Shown: piece by piece, positions 26,112 through 41,785 of the stretch | Layout of the letters: each line of letters begins with the position of its first letter | Position numbering within the stretch: position 1 is the first letter of the stretch | Assembly: GCF_023151555.2 (NCBI RefSeq) | Contig: NZ_CP100425.1 | Coordinates: 3,348,001 to 3,412,000 of the forward strand | Length of the DNA stretch: 64,000 bases | Source of the DNA: Photobacterium sp. CCB-ST2H9 | GTDB taxonomy: Bacteria; Pseudomonadota; Gammaproteobacteria; Enterobacterales; Vibrionaceae | Direction of reading: 5' to 3' | Made by a program: the position numbers and the translations under genes | The notes under the pieces: generated by a model | The model's database searches: none | What the model was told of the DNA's origin: nothing | What the model saw: the letters and a program-made list of their open reading frames with translations, nothing else

Positions 26112-26597
26112 ATGCTAAGTAAATTCGAACAAGTGCAAAAACAATGGGGTGGCAGTAATGATGTCATCGATCACTGGCTCATGTCGAGGCAGCAGTTGCT
26201 GATCGACTACTGCAAGCTGGCGGGTCTGCCTCCATTCGAACCCAAGGCCCGGCAACTGCCCACGTCTACCCAACTTCAGCTCTTCTGCCAACAACTGGTC
26301 GATTATATCTCTGAAGGCCACTTTAAGATCTACGATAAAGTGATGGCTAGATGGCAGGCCACCGGCTACTCTCCCACCACCGAAATCTCTCAGCTCTATC
26401 ATCAAATCACCAACACAACCGACCCTTTACTGAACTTTGCCGACCGCTATTGCGAGATCACAGATGACAGTGAAGATTGGGATGATTTCGATCAGCAGCT
26501 GTCTACGGTTGGGGAAAAAATTGAGTTACGCTTTGAACTGGAAGATGACTTGATTGAACTGATCAGCGAAAGCCTGTCGGTTCCGCCCGGCGCATAA
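26112..26597 (+). CDS. rsd: anti-sigma factor Rsd (sigma-70 regulator)
   Basis: Rsd binds the housekeeping sigma factor RpoD and favours alternative sigma factors in stationary phase. The 161-residue product (158 in E. coli) is helical with the family core GSNDVIDHWLMSRQQLLIDY (about 13-32), the FCQQLVDYISEGHFKIYDKV block and the C-terminal FELEDDLIELI helix. AlgQ of Pseudomonas is the same family. ATG 26112 follows TGAGGA at 7 bases; a nearby ATG at 26106 has poor spacing. It faces the rpoC end across a shared terminator. Confidence 0.94.
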   Translation: MLSKFEQVQKQWGGSNDVIDHWLMSRQQLLIDYCKLAGLPPFEPKARQLPTSTQLQLFCQQLVDYISEGHFKIYDKVMARWQATGYSPTTEISQLYHQITNTTDPLLNFADRYCEITDDSEDWDDFDQQLSTVGEKIELRFELEDDLIELISESLSVPPGA

Positions 26598-26750
26598 TCA
26601 CAGCGGTTTGACGCTGTGAGTCCCGACCACTGCTGCAGTCAGCCGCTCTGACTGCCAGCCTTGCTTTTGTCTGCCTGAAACTCCCTCACATCGCACAATT
26701 TTCTCAGACCATATCTTTCATGACCTCACGATGAAAAACAGCAGATAAAC

Positions 26751-26778
26751 AAAAGGCACCCCGGAGGGTGCCTTTTTT
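26751..26778. terminator. bidirectional terminator of rpoBC and rsd
   Basis: AAAAGGCACCC and GGGTGCCTTTTTT pair around CGGA. On the minus strand it ends the rpoBC operon 32 bp after the rpoC stop. Confidence 0.9.
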
Positions 26779-26809
26779 AATCTCGGTTTGTCAGAAAGAC
26801 GCGCCGGAC

Positions 26810-31027
<4,218 letters not shown>

Positions 31028-31056
31028 ATTCGGCTCCTGTGAGGAGTTGACCCATA

Positions 31057-31080
31057 AAGGCGCCGGGGCGGCGGCGCCTT
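31057..31080 (-). other. hairpin between rpoB and rpoC
   Basis: On the minus strand AAGGCGCCG and CGGCGCCTT form a perfect 9-bp stem followed by TTTATGGG, a weak T tract. A second small hairpin (CCTGAC / GTCAGG) lies just after the rpoB stop. These may set the beta to beta' ratio or act as processing sites; they should not terminate fully, since rpoC needs read-through. Confidence 0.6.
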
Positions 31081-31121
31081 CATATTGATACCGGATTCAA
31101 GAGTCCCTGACGAAGTCAGGA

Positions 31122-34100
31122 TTACTCGTCTTCCAGCTCGATGTTGATACCCAACGAGCGGATCTCTTTCAACAGTACGTTGAAGGACTCCGGCATACCT
31201 GGTTCCATACGGTGATCGCCATCGACGATGTTCTTATACATCTTCGTACGGCCATTCACGTCATCCGATTTGACAGTCAGCATTTCCTGCAGCGTATAAG
31301 CGGCACCATAAGCTTCCAGTGCCCACACTTCCATCTCACCGAAGCGCTGACCACCGAACTGAGCTTTACCACCCAGTGGCTGCTGAGTAACCAGACTGTA
31401 CGAACCAGTAGAACGCGCGTGCATCTTGTCGTCTACCAGGTGGTTCAGTTTCAGCATATACATGTAACCTACGGTTACAGGACGCTCAAACTGCTCACCG
31501 GTACGGCCGTCAAACAAAGTCAGCTGGCCTGATTCTGGGAGGTCACCCAGTTTCAGCAGCTCTTTGATTGAAGACTCTGGCGCACCGTCAAAGACAGGTG
31601 TCGCGATTGGCAGACCACCACGCAGGTTCTCAATCAGGGTACGAACTTCTTCATCAGTCATGGACGCAATGTCCACATTCTGACGGGTATCGCCCAGATC
31701 ATAAACCTTCTGCAGGAACTCGCGGAACTTGTGCAGTTCCTGCTGTTCTTTCAGCATCTGGTTGATCTTGTCACCGATACCTTTCGCTGCCAGACCCAGG
31801 TGAGTTTCCAGAATCTGACCGATGTTCATACGCGAAGGTACACCCAGCGGGTTCAGTACGATATCGACAGTTTGGCCTTTCTCATCGTAAGGCATGTCTT
31901 CAACCGGACAGATCTTCGAGATAACACCCTTGTTACCGTGACGACCGGCCATCTTATCACCAGGCTGGATGCGACGCTTCACGGCCAGGTAGACCTTGAC
32001 GATCTTCAGGACGCCAGGTGCCAGATCATCACCTTGAGTGATCTTACGGCGCTTGGTTTCGAACTTCTTATCGAATTCAGCTTTCAGCTCGTCGTACTGC
32101 TCTGCCAGCTGCTCCAGCTGGTTTTGCAGAGACTCATCATCCAATGTCTGAGAGAACAGCTTCTCACGGTCCATTGAAGACACGCGCGCGTCATCATAAC
32201 CGGCAGACAGCAGCAGAGTACGGACACGAGCCAGCAAACCACCTTCCAGGATCTGGAATTCTTCGGTGATGTCTTTCTTCGCTTCTTTCAGCTGCATCTC
32301 TTCAATTTCGAGTGCACGCTTGTCCTTCTCTACGCCATCACGTGTGAAGACCTGAACGTCAATGATGGTACCAGACACAGAGTTCGGTACACGCAGTGAC
32401 GAATCTTTCACGTCAGAGGCTTTTTCACCGAAGATTGCACGCAGCAGTTTCTCTTCCGGCGTCAGCTGAGTTTCACCTTTCGGTGTTACCTTACCAACCA
32501 GAATGTCGCCACCCTTCACTTCCGCACCGATATACACGATACCGGACTCGTCCAGTTTGGACAGGGCCGCTTCACCCACGTTCGGGATGTCTGCTGTGAT
32601 TTCTTCAGCGCCCAGCTTGGTATCACGCGCCACACAGGACAGTTCCTGAATGTGGATAGTCGTCAGGCGATCTTCCTGAACAACGCGCTCAGACACCAGG
32701 ATGGAGTCCTCAAAGTTGTAACCGTTCCAAGGCATGAACGCGATACGCATGTTCTGGCCCAGAGCCAGTTCACCCAGGTCCGTTGAAGGACCGTCTGCCA
32801 GCACGTCACCACGTGCAACAGGTTCACCCGGCATCACAGTCGGACGCTGGTTGATACAAGTGTTCTGGTTAGAACGGGTGTATTTCGTCAGGTTGTAGAT
32901 ATCAATACCGGCTTCGCCTGGTACCAGCTCGTCTTCGTTGACCTTAATCACGATACGAGATGCATCTACGGACTGAACCATACCGCCACGTTTAGCAACC
33001 GCAGTTACACCGGAGTCAACTGCTACTGCACGCTCGATACCTGTACCAACCAGCGGCTTGTCTGCACGCAGTGTTGGTACAGCCTGACGTTGCATGTTCG
33101 CACCCATCAGGGCACGGTTCGCATCGTCGTGCTCCAGGAATGGGATCAGGGACGCCGCCACAGATACCACCTGGTTGGTTGCAACGTCCATGTACTGGAC
33201 GTGGTCACGTGGGTGAAGACCTGATTCACCTTTGTGACGGGCAGTGATCAGCTCATCTGCGAAGCTACCATTCTCTTCCAGAACAGCGTTCGCCTGAGCG
33301 ATAACAAACTGACCTTCTTCAATCGCTGACAGGTAATCGATCTGGTCGGTTACCTTGCCGTCAACCACTTTACGGTATGGAGTTTCCAGGAAACCGTATG
33401 GGTTACAACGGGCAAACACAGACAGCGAGTTGATCAGACCGATGTTCGGACCTTCAGGGGTCTCGATCGGACACAGACGACCATAGTGCGTTGCGTGAAC
33501 GTCTCGAACCTCAAAGCCCGCACGTTCACGAGTCAGACCGCCTGGACCCAGAGCAGAAATACGACGCTTGTGCGTAACTTCTGACAGCGGGTTGTTCTGA
33601 TCCATAAACTGAGACAGCTGAGAAGAGCCGAAGAACTCTTTCACTGCCGCTGAAATTGGCTTGGCGTTGATCAGATCCTGAGGCATCACAGCATCCAGAT
33701 CACCCAGACTCAGGCGTTCTTTCACTGCACGCTCAACACGGACCAGACCCACACGGAACTGGTTTTCAGCCATTTCGCCGACACTACGGATACGGCGGTT
33801 ACCCAGGTGGTCGATATCATCAACTTCACCTTTACCGTTCCGAATGTCGATCAGCTTGCGCATCACTTCGATGATGTCATCGTGATCCAGCGTACCCGGA
33901 CCTGTCGTCTCTTCACGAATCAGAGAGCTGTTGAACTTCATCCGGCCAACCGCAGACAGATCGTAACGATCTTCTGAGAAGAACAGACTTTCGAACAGCT
34001 GCTCAGCCGCTTCGCGCGTTGGTGGCTCACCAGGGCGCATCATGCGGTAGATTTCAACCAGAGCACTCAGACGGTCAGTCGTGCTGTCGATACGCAGGGT

Positions 34101-35147
34101 ATCAGACATGTACGGACCGTAGTCCAGGTCGTTCGTAAACAGCACCTGAATGGCTTTATGGCCAGCTTGAGACAGCTTCGCCAGCGATTCCAGGCTCAGT
34201 TCCTGGTTCGCTTCCGCGATCAGTTCACCGGTCTCTTCGTTGACGTAGTCACGCGCGGCAACTTTACCGACGATGTACTCAACAGGGACTTCGATGTGGT
34301 CGATGTTGTCTTTCTGCAGCTGACGAATGTGACGCGCAGTAATACGGCGGCCCTTCTCTACATACACAGTGCCGTTCGCTTCGATATCGAAGCTTGCGGT
34401 TTCACCACGCAGACGATCGGGTACCAATTCCATAACCAGAGACTTGCCCTGCACTTCGAAATTGATCTTCTCAAAGAACAGGTCAAGGATTTGCTCAGTG
34501 GTATAACCCAGCGCACGCAGGATGATAGACGCAGGCAACTTACGACGACGGTCGATACGAACGTAGACGTTATCCTTCGGATCAAATTCGAAATCCAACC
34601 ATGAACCACGGTATGGAATGATGCGTGCGTTATACAGCACTTTACCTGAGGAATGGGTTTTACCCTTATCGCTGTCGAAGAAGACACCCGGGCTACGGTG
34701 CAGCTGGGATACGATAACCCTCTCGGTACCGTTAATAACGAATGTACCGTTATCTGTCATGAGCGGAATTTCGCCCATGTAAACTTCTTGTTCTTTGATG
34801 TCTTTGACGGTGCCAGCCGGTGCATCCTTGTCATACATCACAAGGCGCAGTTTCACACGCAGTGGTGCAGAATACGTTACACCGCGGATCTGACATTCTT
34901 TAACATCGAACACCGGCTCACCGAGACGATAGCTAACGTATTGCAGCTCGGAATTGCCGTTATAGCTCTGAATTGGGAAAACAGAACGAAAGGCAGCTTC
35001 TAGACCGTAATGCCCTTCCGGATCCTGCTCGATGAACTTATCAAAAGACTCAAGCTGGATCGACAGCAAGTAAGGTACATCCAATACTTGTGGACGCTTA
35101 CCAAAATCCTTACGGATACGCTTTTTCTCGGTATAAGAGTAAACCAT
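31122..35147 (-). CDS. rpoB: RNA polymerase beta subunit
   Basis: Large catalytic subunit of RNA polymerase, 1341 residues (1342 in E. coli). The rifampicin-binding cluster reads [18 protein letters not shown] then [13 protein letters not shown], identical to the sensitive E. coli form at the main resistance positions (Asp516, His526, Ser531). The active-site [17 protein letters not shown] stretch ([18 protein letters not shown]) and the C-terminal clamp-associated region with [19 protein letters not shown] are present. ATG 35147 has GAGGAA upstream. It is preceded by the rplL-rpoB attenuator. Confidence 0.99.
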   Translation of the reverse strand: MVYSYTEKKRIRKDFGKRPQVLDVPYLLSIQLESFDKFIEQDPEGHYGLEAAFRSVFPIQSYNGNSELQYVSYRLGEPVFDVKECQIRGVTYSAPLRVKLRLVMYDKDAPAGTVKDIKEQEVYMGEIPLMTDNGTFVINGTERVIVSQLHRSPGVFFDSDKGKTHSSGKVLYNARIIPYRGSWLDFEFDPKDNVYVRIDRRRKLPASIILRALGYTTEQILDLFFEKINFEVQGKSLVMELVPDRLRGETASFDIEANGTVYVEKGRRITARHIRQLQKDNIDHIEVPVEYIVGKVAARDYVNEETGELIAEANQELSLESLAKLSQAGHKAIQVLFTNDLDYGPYMSDTLRIDSTTDRLSALVEIYRMMRPGEPPTREAAEQLFESLFFSEDRYDLSAVGRMKFNSSLIREETTGPGTLDHDDIIEVMRKLIDIRNGKGEVDDIDHLGNRRIRSVGEMAENQFRVGLVRVERAVKERLSLGDLDAVMPQDLINAKPISAAVKEFFGSSQLSQFMDQNNPLSEVTHKRRISALGPGGLTRERAGFEVRDVHATHYGRLCPIETPEGPNIGLINSLSVFARCNPYGFLETPYRKVVDGKVTDQIDYLSAIEEGQFVIAQANAVLEENGSFADELITARHKGESGLHPRDHVQYMDVATNQVVSVAASLIPFLEHDDANRALMGANMQRQAVPTLRADKPLVGTGIERAVAVDSGVTAVAKRGGMVQSVDASRIVIKVNEDELVPGEAGIDIYNLTKYTRSNQNTCINQRPTVMPGEPVARGDVLADGPSTDLGELALGQNMRIAFMPWNGYNFEDSILVSERVVQEDRLTTIHIQELSCVARDTKLGAEEITADIPNVGEAALSKLDESGIVYIGAEVKGGDILVGKVTPKGETQLTPEEKLLRAIFGEKASDVKDSSLRVPNSVSGTIIDVQVFTRDGVEKDKRALEIEEMQLKEAKKDITEEFQILEGGLLARVRTLLLSAGYDDARVSSMDREKLFSQTLDDESLQNQLEQLAEQYDELKAEFDKKFETKRRKITQGDDLAPGVLKIVKVYLAVKRRIQPGDKMAGRHGNKGVISKICPVEDMPYDEKGQTVDIVLNPLGVPSRMNIGQILETHLGLAAKGIGDKINQMLKEQQELHKFREFLQKVYDLGDTRQNVDIASMTDEEVRTLIENLRGGLPIATPVFDGAPESSIKELLKLGDLPESGQLTLFDGRTGEQFERPVTVGYMYMLKLNHLVDDKMHARSTGSYSLVTQQPLGGKAQFGGQRFGEMEVWALEAYGAAYTLQEMLTVKSDDVNGRTKMYKNIVDGDHRMEPGMPESFNVLLKEIRSLGINIELEDE

Positions 35148-35305
35148 AGGTTCCTCAGATCGCTGATAAGTGATCCTAACTACCTCTAGTAAGAGGCAGT
35201 GACTAATAACATTGTTTGTCGCAGGACAGCACTGGATTACAGGCTGTAAATACGCATGGGAAATGGTTGCAAAACAATGTGAAAAACACCACTACCCTAC
35301 AGCGC

Positions 35306-35337
35306 AAAAGGGCCGGTGGCTTTTTAGCCACCAGCCC
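35306..35337 (-). terminator. attenuator between rplL and rpoB
   Basis: On the minus strand GGGCTGGTGGCT and AGCCACCGGCCC form a 12-bp stem with one mismatch-type pair, followed by only four T. In E. coli a partial terminator at this place lowers rpoBC relative to rplJL; the same role is inferred. The remainder of 35148-35369 shows no gene. Confidence 0.75.
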
Positions 35338-35369
35338 ATAGCCATAAAGGCTAAGAAATTAAGTAATAA

Positions 35370-35735
35370 TTACTTGATTTCAACAGAAGCACCAGCTTCT
35401 TCCAGCTGAGCTTTCAGAGCTTCAGCTTCAGCTTTCTCAACGCCTTCTTTCAGAGGTGCTGGAGCGCCGTCAACCAGAGCTTTCGCTTCTTTCAGGCCCA
35501 GACCAGTTGCGCCACGTACTGCTTTGATTACAGCAACTTTGTTAGCGCCAGCAGCAGTCAGAATTACGTTGAATTCAGTTTGCTCTTCAGCAGCAGCTTC
35601 AGCAGCGCCACCAGCAACAACTGCTGCAGCAGCAGTAACGCCGAACTTCTCTTCCATAGCTTCGATCAGTTCAACAACTTGCATTACAGACATTTCTGCA
35701 ACTGCGTCTAGGATTTGCTCGTTAGTGATAGACAT
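35370..35735 (-). CDS. rplL: ribosomal protein L7/L12
   Basis: Multicopy acidic stalk protein that recruits translation factors to the 50S subunit. The 121 residues show the N-terminal dimerisation and L10-binding helices ([20 protein letters not shown]), an Ala-rich hinge (about 36-52) and the globular C-terminal domain with [21 protein letters not shown]. It lies 61 bp downstream of rplJ in the L10 operon. Codon use is strongly biased, typical of very abundant proteins. Confidence 0.99.
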   Translation of the reverse strand: MSITNEQILDAVAEMSVMQVVELIEAMEEKFGVTAAAAVVAGGAAEAAAEEQTEFNVILTAAGANKVAVIKAVRGATGLGLKEAKALVDGAPAPLKEGVEKAEAEALKAQLEEAGASVEIK

Positions 35736-35796
35736 AACAATTCTCTTTTAAAGTCAACAATTAGTTTAAATAGCAACCAATGAAAAGCCAAACTTA

Positions 35797-36285
35797 TTAA
35801 GCGGCTTCTTTTTGATCGCGAATAGCTGCAATAGTGCGAACCAGCTTGCCAGCAGAAGCTTCTTTCATGCACATCATCAGACGTGCGATCGCTTCGTCGT
35901 AAGTTGGCAGTTTCGCCAGAACGTCTGCATCAGTCAGTACGCCTTCGAATGCAGCAGCTTTGATCTCGAAGTCTTTGTTCTCTTTAGCGAAGTCTTTGAA
36001 CAGACGCGCTGCAGCACCTGGGTGCTCGTTAGAGAAAGCCAGCAGAGTAGGACCTACGAAAGTGTCAGTCAGACACTCGTAGTTAGTACCTACTACTGCA
36101 CGACGAGCCAGAGTGTTACGAACAACACGTACGTAAACGCCCGCTTCACGCGCTTGCTTACGCAGAGTCGTCATAGCACCCACGGACACGCCGCGAGAAT
36201 CAGCAACAACTGCAGACAGGGCACCGCTGGCAGCTTCGTTGACTTCAGCAACAATTGCTTTTTTGTCTTGAAGGTTTAAAGCCAT
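35797..36285 (-). CDS. rplJ: ribosomal protein L10
   Basis: Stalk base protein that binds 23S rRNA and L7/L12 dimers, and represses its own operon by binding the leader mRNA. The 162 residues begin [19 protein letters not shown] and contain the RNA-binding [21 protein letters not shown] region, with the C-terminal helix for L12 dimers. An in-frame ATG 30 bases upstream is not used, because AGGAG sits 8 bases before 36285 and the family start agrees. Confidence 0.98.
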   Translation of the reverse strand: MALNLQDKKAIVAEVNEAASGALSAVVADSRGVSVGAMTTLRKQAREAGVYVRVVRNTLARRAVVGTNYECLTDTFVGPTLLAFSNEHPGAAARLFKDFAKENKDFEIKAAAFEGVLTDADVLAKLPTYDEAIARLMMCMKEASAGKLVRTIAAIRDQKEAA

Positions 36286-36309
36286 TGGACTTGCTCCTGG
36301 ATTGTGTTT

Positions 36310-36488
36310 ACCCACTCACTGCAAAATTGCAGGAGAGTTTGTACGGCGCAGATCCAAGAAAGACAATACATCAATCATGTTCCTGGCACCGTCTACGTAG
36401 GTTAAAGTATTAAGTTCTGAGAACACCTACGGTCTTGGACGAAGACCCCGGCAGAAAATCTGCCCGGATCTTAGCCATAAATTCGAAA
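36310..36488 (-). promoter_or_regulatory. L10 leader (autoregulatory RNA element of rplJL)
   Basis: The 240-nt gap between rplA and rplJ is transcribed on the minus strand and is rich in paired segments, for example CCGGGCAGA / TCTGCC-GG at about 36440-36465 and further stems across 36350-36440. Position, length and structure match the L10 leader known in gammaproteobacteria, where the L10-L12 complex binds and represses translation. Exact element edges are approximate. Confidence 0.75.
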
Positions 36489-36494
36489 CGCAGG

Positions 36495-36522
36495 ATTATA
36501 CATAATCCCAGCGATTCTGCAA
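36495..36522 (-). promoter_or_regulatory. promoter of the rplJL-rpoBC operon
   Basis: On the minus strand TTGCAG (36522-36517), a 16-bp spacer and a perfect TATAAT (36500-36495) are present just after the rplA stop. It corresponds to the PL10 promoter of E. coli. Confidence 0.8.
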
Positions 36523-36525
36523 ATA

Positions 36526-37660
<1,135 letters not shown>

Positions 37661-37735
37661 TACTAAATTACCTTAATTTGGGTTCGAACGTCTGCTTTCT
37701 GCAAACAGACTCCCCGTCTAACGAAAGGGCGCGAA

Positions 37736-37764
37736 ATTATAGTCCAATTCCGCGCCCCTGACAA
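37736..37764 (-). promoter_or_regulatory. promoter of the rplKA operon
   Basis: Minus-strand TTGTCA (37764-37759), a 17-bp spacer and a perfect TATAAT (37741-37736) precede a GC-rich discriminator TTCGCGCCC. The leader then carries a stem GTCTG / CAGAC around 37703-37723, in the place where L1 binds its mRNA in E. coli; that last point is inference. Confidence 0.82.
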
Positions 37765-37785
37765 TAATGCTTGATTATTTATTGG

Positions 37786-38331
37786 TCAGTTTTTTTCTAC
37801 CTGACCAAACTCCAGCTCAACTGGTGTCGCACGGCCGAAGATAGAAACCGACACTTTGAGGCGGCTCTTGTCGTAATCGACTTCTTCAACCACACCGTTA
37901 AAGTCAGCAAACGGACCGTCAGTCACACGAACCACTTCACCAGGCTCAAATACTGTCTTGTGAACTGGCGATTCACTCGCCTGCTGCAGACGATTCAGAA
38001 TCGCAGCAGCTTCTTTATCGGAAATTGGTGCAGGTCGATCAGATGTTCCGCCAATGAACCCCATCACACGAGGAATACTACGTACCAGATGCCAGGTTTC
38101 ATCGTTCATCACCATTTGCACAAGGACGTACCCTGGGAAGAACTTGCGCTCGCTTTTACGGCGCTGGCCAGCACGCATTTCCACTACTTCTTCAGTCGGT
38201 ACCAGGACCTCATCAAAGTAATCTTCCATGCCATGCATCTTGATATGTTCACGTAGTGACTGTGCAACACGACCTTCAAAACCAGAGAAGGCTTGCACAA
38301 CATACCATCGTTTTTTAGGAGCTTCGCTCAT
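37786..38331 (-). CDS. nusG: transcription antitermination factor NusG
   Basis: Binds RNA polymerase through its N-terminal NGN domain and links it to Rho or to ribosomal S10 through the C-terminal KOW domain. The 181 residues equal E. coli NusG. The NGN domain starts with [19 protein letters not shown]; the KOW motif is [21 protein letters not shown] (about 126-146). NusG also acts in rRNA antitermination, relevant to the boxA sites in the rrn leaders of this window. It follows secE by 12 bp. Confidence 0.98.
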   Translation of the reverse strand: MSEAPKKRWYVVQAFSGFEGRVAQSLREHIKMHGMEDYFDEVLVPTEEVVEMRAGQRRKSERKFFPGYVLVQMVMNDETWHLVRSIPRVMGFIGGTSDRPAPISDKEAAAILNRLQQASESPVHKTVFEPGEVVRVTDGPFADFNGVVEEVDYDKSRLKVSVSIFGRATPVELEFGQVEKN

Positions 38332-38343
38332 GAACTCTTACCT

Positions 38344-38724
38344 CTATACACCGGTAACCAGGCGGACCAAACGGACCATGATGCCGTCGATGCCCCACAG
38401 GGCTAACGCCATAATGACAGTGACAGCTAAAACGATAAAGGTTGTCTGCGTAGCTTCCTGACGAGTTGGCCACACTACCTTGCGGACTTCCATACGCGAT
38501 TCACGAGCAAAAGTGATCGCCGCTTTACCTTTCGCAGTAAGCGCCGCAATACCACCAGCTATGGCTACCAGAACCACAACTGCAGTTGCGCGCAACGCTA
38601 CATTTACTACATCACTGTACAGGTAATTACCAACCACCGCTGCTGCCAGTAGGGCAAATACAACAACCCATTTCAGGCCATCCATATTACTAGAGCTGCT
38701 TTGGTTTTCGGCATTCGCTTTCAT
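38344..38724 (-). CDS. secE: SecYEG translocase subunit SecE
   Basis: Essential inner-membrane subunit of the protein-export channel that stabilises SecY. The 126 residues (127 in E. coli) have three hydrophobic segments at about 17-36, 43-62 and 93-115, and the conserved amphipathic helix with [20 protein letters not shown] before the last one. It forms the secE-nusG operon. Upstream, the leader holds a GC-rich hairpin (CCTCGC / GCGAGG, 38765-38781). Confidence 0.97.
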   Translation of the reverse strand: MKANAENQSSSSNMDGLKWVVVFALLAAAVVGNYLYSDVVNVALRATAVVVLVAIAGGIAALTAKGKAAITFARESRMEVRKVVWPTRQEATQTTFIVLAVTVIMALALWGIDGIMVRLVRLVTGV

Positions 38725-38885
38725 ACAACCAACCTGTAACTTGTCTCAATATAGACGAAAATAACCTCGCAGGTGGCGAGGCTTTCTAAGGATTAAGTGA
38801 ATCCCTTCGTAACGCCCGGATTCATTAACGCACTTTTTACTCGGCACACTGACCAAAAAATACGCTAGTCTGAAGCGGAACGTAG

Positions 38886-38913
38886 AAAAAGGGCATCAAA
38901 TGATGCCCTTTTT
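38886..38913 (-). terminator. intrinsic terminator after tuf
   Basis: On the minus strand a perfect stem AAAAAGGGCATCA / TGATGCCCTTTTT ends with a T run 20 bp past the tuf stop. Confidence 0.92.
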
Positions 38914-38932
38914 CGTGCCTTGTCGTCAAATA

Positions 38933-40117
38933 TTATTCAACGATCTTAGCAACAACACCAGCACCAACGGTACGGCCACCTTCACGGATTGCGAAGCGCA
39001 GACCTTCGTCCATTGCGATAGGTGCGATCAGAGTAACAACCATCTTGATGTTGTCACCTGGCATGACCATCTCAACGCCTTCTGGCAGTTCGATAGTACC
39101 GGTCACGTCAGTTGTACGGAAGTAGAACTGTGGACGGTAGCCTTTGAAGAACGGAGTATGACGGCCGCCTTCGTCTTTAGACAGAACGTATACTTCTGAC
39201 TCGAAAGTTGTGTGTGGAGTGATTGAACCAGGCTTAGCCAGAACTTGACCACGCTCAACTTCGTCACGCTTAGTACCACGCAGCAGAACACCAACGTTCT
39301 CACCAGCACGGCCTTCGTCCAGAAGCTTACGGAACATCTCAACACCAGTACAAGTCGTAGTGGTGGTGTCTTTGATACCTACGATAGCAACTTCGTCACC
39401 TACGCGAACGATACCTTGCTCAACACGACCAGTTACAACAGTACCACGGCCCTGGATTGAGAATACGTCTTCGATTGGCAGGATGAACGGTTTGTCGATA
39501 GCACGCTCTGGCTCTGGGATGTAAGAATCCAGTGCTTCAGCCAGCTCAACGATTTTCTCTTCCCACTGAGCTTCGCCATTCAGCGCGCCCAGAGCAGAAC
39601 CCATGATTACTGGGCAGTCGTCGCCTGGGAAGTCGTACTCAGACAGAAGTTCACGAACTTCCATCTCAACCAGCTCCAGCAGCTCTTCGTCATCCACCAT
39701 GTCGCACTTGTTCATGAACACGATGATGTAAGGGATACCAACCTGACGACCCAGCAGGATGTGCTCACGAGTCTGTGGCATTGGGCCATCAGTCGCAGCA
39801 ACAACCAGGATACCACCGTCCATCTGAGCAGCACCGGTGATCATGTTTTTCACGTAGTCGGCGTGTCCTGGGCAGTCAACGTGCGCGTAGTGGCGAGTCG
39901 GAGTATCGTACTCTACGTGAGAAGTAGAGATTGTGATACCACGCTCACGCTCTTCTGGCGCGTTATCGATAGATGCGAAGTCACGCGCTGAACCGCCGTA
40001 TTTTTTAGACAGTACAGTACAGATTGCAGCAGTCAGAGTAGTTTTACCGTGGTCAACGTGGCCGATAGTACCAACGTTAACGTGCGGTTTCGTACGTTCA
40101 AATTTTTCTTTAGACAT
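38933..40117 (-). CDS. tufB: elongation factor Tu
   Basis: GTPase that delivers aminoacyl-tRNA to the ribosome. The 394 residues carry the G-domain motifs GHVDHGKT (about 19-26), the RGITI switch, DCPGH (81-85) and NKCD (136-139), followed by the two beta-barrel domains. The gene is the last member of the thrU-tyrU-glyT-thrT-tufB operon as in E. coli, which is why the tufB copy name is used. AGAGGGA precedes the ATG. Codon use is extremely biased. Confidence 0.98.
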   Translation of the reverse strand: MSKEKFERTKPHVNVGTIGHVDHGKTTLTAAICTVLSKKYGGSARDFASIDNAPEERERGITISTSHVEYDTPTRHYAHVDCPGHADYVKNMITGAAQMDGGILVVAATDGPMPQTREHILLGRQVGIPYIIVFMNKCDMVDDEELLELVEMEVRELLSEYDFPGDDCPVIMGSALGALNGEAQWEEKIVELAEALDSYIPEPERAIDKPFILPIEDVFSIQGRGTVVTGRVEQGIVRVGDEVAIVGIKDTTTTTCTGVEMFRKLLDEGRAGENVGVLLRGTKRDEVERGQVLAKPGSITPHTTFESEVYVLSKDEGGRHTPFFKGYRPQFYFRTTDVTGTIELPEGVEMVMPGDNIKMVVTLIAPIAMDEGLRFAIREGGRTVGAGVVAKIVE

Positions 40118-40223
40118 GGGTAGTCCCTCTAGGCACGGTATTTAGGTGGTATAACGACCACACAACCAATCATGGGTTTTGTAGAGTATATATCAAAAGA
40201 ATTGAAGTGCTTTGGAGAGAGAG

Positions 40224-40299
40224 TGGTGCTGATAGGCGGATTTGAACCGCCGACCTCACCCTTACCAAGGGTGCGCTCTACCAACTGAGCTATATCAGC
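40224..40299 (-). tRNA. thrT: tRNA-Thr(GGT)
   Basis: A 76-nt cloverleaf with encoded CCA. The anticodon loop TTGGTAA gives GGT and the T-loop GGTTCAAATCC is canonical. It is the last tRNA before tufB. Confidence 0.97.
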
Positions 40300-40311
40300 A
40301 CACGAGAAATG

Positions 40312-40386
<75 letters not shown>

Positions 40387-40424
40387 AAACTCGTAACTCG
40401 TAGAGCTATTCAACCATTTGAATA

Positions 40425-40509
40425 TGGTGGAGGGAGAAGGATTCGAACCTTCGAAGGCGGAGCCGTCAGATTTACAGTCTGATCCCTTTGGCCACTCGGG
40501 AATCCCTCC
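40425..40509 (-). tRNA. tyrU: tRNA-Tyr(GTA)
   Basis: An 85-nt class II tRNA with a long variable arm and encoded CCA. The anticodon GTA sits in loop TGTAAA. Confidence 0.97.
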
Positions 40510-40515
40510 AAATTT

Positions 40516-40591
<76 letters not shown>

Positions 40592-40604
40592 GTAAGTGCT
40601 GCGC

Positions 40605-40633
40605 ATTCTATGCGATGGATTTGGGGGTTGCAA
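40605..40633 (-). promoter_or_regulatory. promoter of the tRNA-tufB operon
   Basis: On the minus strand TTGCAA (40633-40628), a 17-bp spacer and TAGAAT (40610-40605) are followed by a GC-rich discriminator GCGC. This is typical of stable-RNA promoters under growth-rate control. Confidence 0.82.
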
Positions 40634-40799
40634 TAGGAAAACACAAAAAAAATTAGATTGATGCGCCTTATGCGCATTTATTAACCAAACATCGGTAAGT
40701 GTGTACAGATTTCATCATCGGAACAAAAGATGTCCTCTTTCCCTTCGTCAATTGATCCTGTATTGTCCCATTCCCTGTGAATGAGATTTTGGTTACAAA

Positions 40800-41738
40800 A
40801 TGAACGAGATCCTAACACCTTACCTCTCCTTTGACCGGCAGGCATGGGCTGAATTACGCAAGTCGGTTACCATGACACTGAACGAATCGGATCTCGAAAA
40901 TCTTCGCGGGATAAACGAGCACCTTTCCATGGATGAAGTTCGGGATATCTACCTGCCATTATCTCGTTTGCTGAATCTGTATGTCGGTGCGCGCAAAGGT
41001 CGTAATCGTGTGTTAGAAGAATTTCTTTCACAGCCCAAACCCACGACTGTCCCTTATATCATCGGCATTGCTGGCAGTGTCGCTGTCGGGAAAAGCACAA
41101 CGGCCCGTTTGCTGAAAGCCCTGCTCACCCGGTGGCCTGAACATCCTAAAGTCGAGCTCATCACAACCGACGGTTTCCTTTATCCGAATCATGTTCTGCT
41201 GGAAAAAAACCTGATGAAGAAGAAAGGATTTCCGCAGTCCTATGATATTCGTCGCCTGGTAGAGTTTCTGACCGAAGTAAAATCCGGCAAACCCCGCGTA
41301 GAGGCGCCCGTTTATTCCCACCTGACTTATGACATTACCGATGAAATCAAAGTGGTGGAACAGCCGGACATCCTCATCATTGAAGGACTCAATGTATTAC
41401 AAAGCGGTATGGACTACCCGCATGAACCGCATCGGGTCTTTATTTCTGATTTACTCGACTTCTCGATTTATGTCGATGCAGAGCCGGACCTGCTGCAAAC
41501 CTGGTACATTGAGCGGTTCTTGAAATTCCGCAAGGGCGCCTTCCAGGATCCCTCTTCTTATTTCAATCACTACACAAAACTGAGCGAATCAGAAGCGATT
41601 AAAACTGCCACCAATATCTGGCAGGAAATCAACGGGAAAAACCTCAAGGAAAATATCCTGCCGACCCGTGAACGGGCCAGCCTGATCCTGCAAAAAGGAT
41701 CAAATCATGCAGTACAGACCATCAAGCTCAGAAAATAG
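40800..41738 (+). CDS. coaA: pantothenate kinase (type I)
   Basis: Phosphorylates pantothenate, the committed step of CoA synthesis, and is feedback-inhibited by CoA. The 312 residues (316 in E. coli) contain the P-loop GSVAVGKST (about 91-99), [22 protein letters not shown] and the substrate region with [13 protein letters not shown], and end [11 protein letters not shown]. It works downstream of PanF, encoded at 5.5 kb. The 208 bases before the start contain the tRNA promoter on the other strand; no clear coaA promoter is seen. Confidence 0.97.
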   Translation: MNEILTPYLSFDRQAWAELRKSVTMTLNESDLENLRGINEHLSMDEVRDIYLPLSRLLNLYVGARKGRNRVLEEFLSQPKPTTVPYIIGIAGSVAVGKSTTARLLKALLTRWPEHPKVELITTDGFLYPNHVLLEKNLMKKKGFPQSYDIRRLVEFLTEVKSGKPRVEAPVYSHLTYDITDEIKVVEQPDILIIEGLNVLQSGMDYPHEPHRVFISDLLDFSIYVDAEPDLLQTWYIERFLKFRKGAFQDPSSYFNHYTKLSESEAIKTATNIWQEINGKNLKENILPTRERASLILQKGSNHAVQTIKLRK

Positions 41739-41748
41739 CGAATCCAGA

Positions 41749-41783
41749 CAAGACCAGCACTTTGAGCACTGGTCTTGCATTTA
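41749..41783. terminator. terminator between convergent coaA and birA
   Basis: A 9-bp stem CAAGACCAG / CTGGTCTTG with an 11-nt loop is followed on the plus strand by CATTTAAT. The T tract is modest. Confidence 0.6.
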
Positions 41784-41785
41784 AT

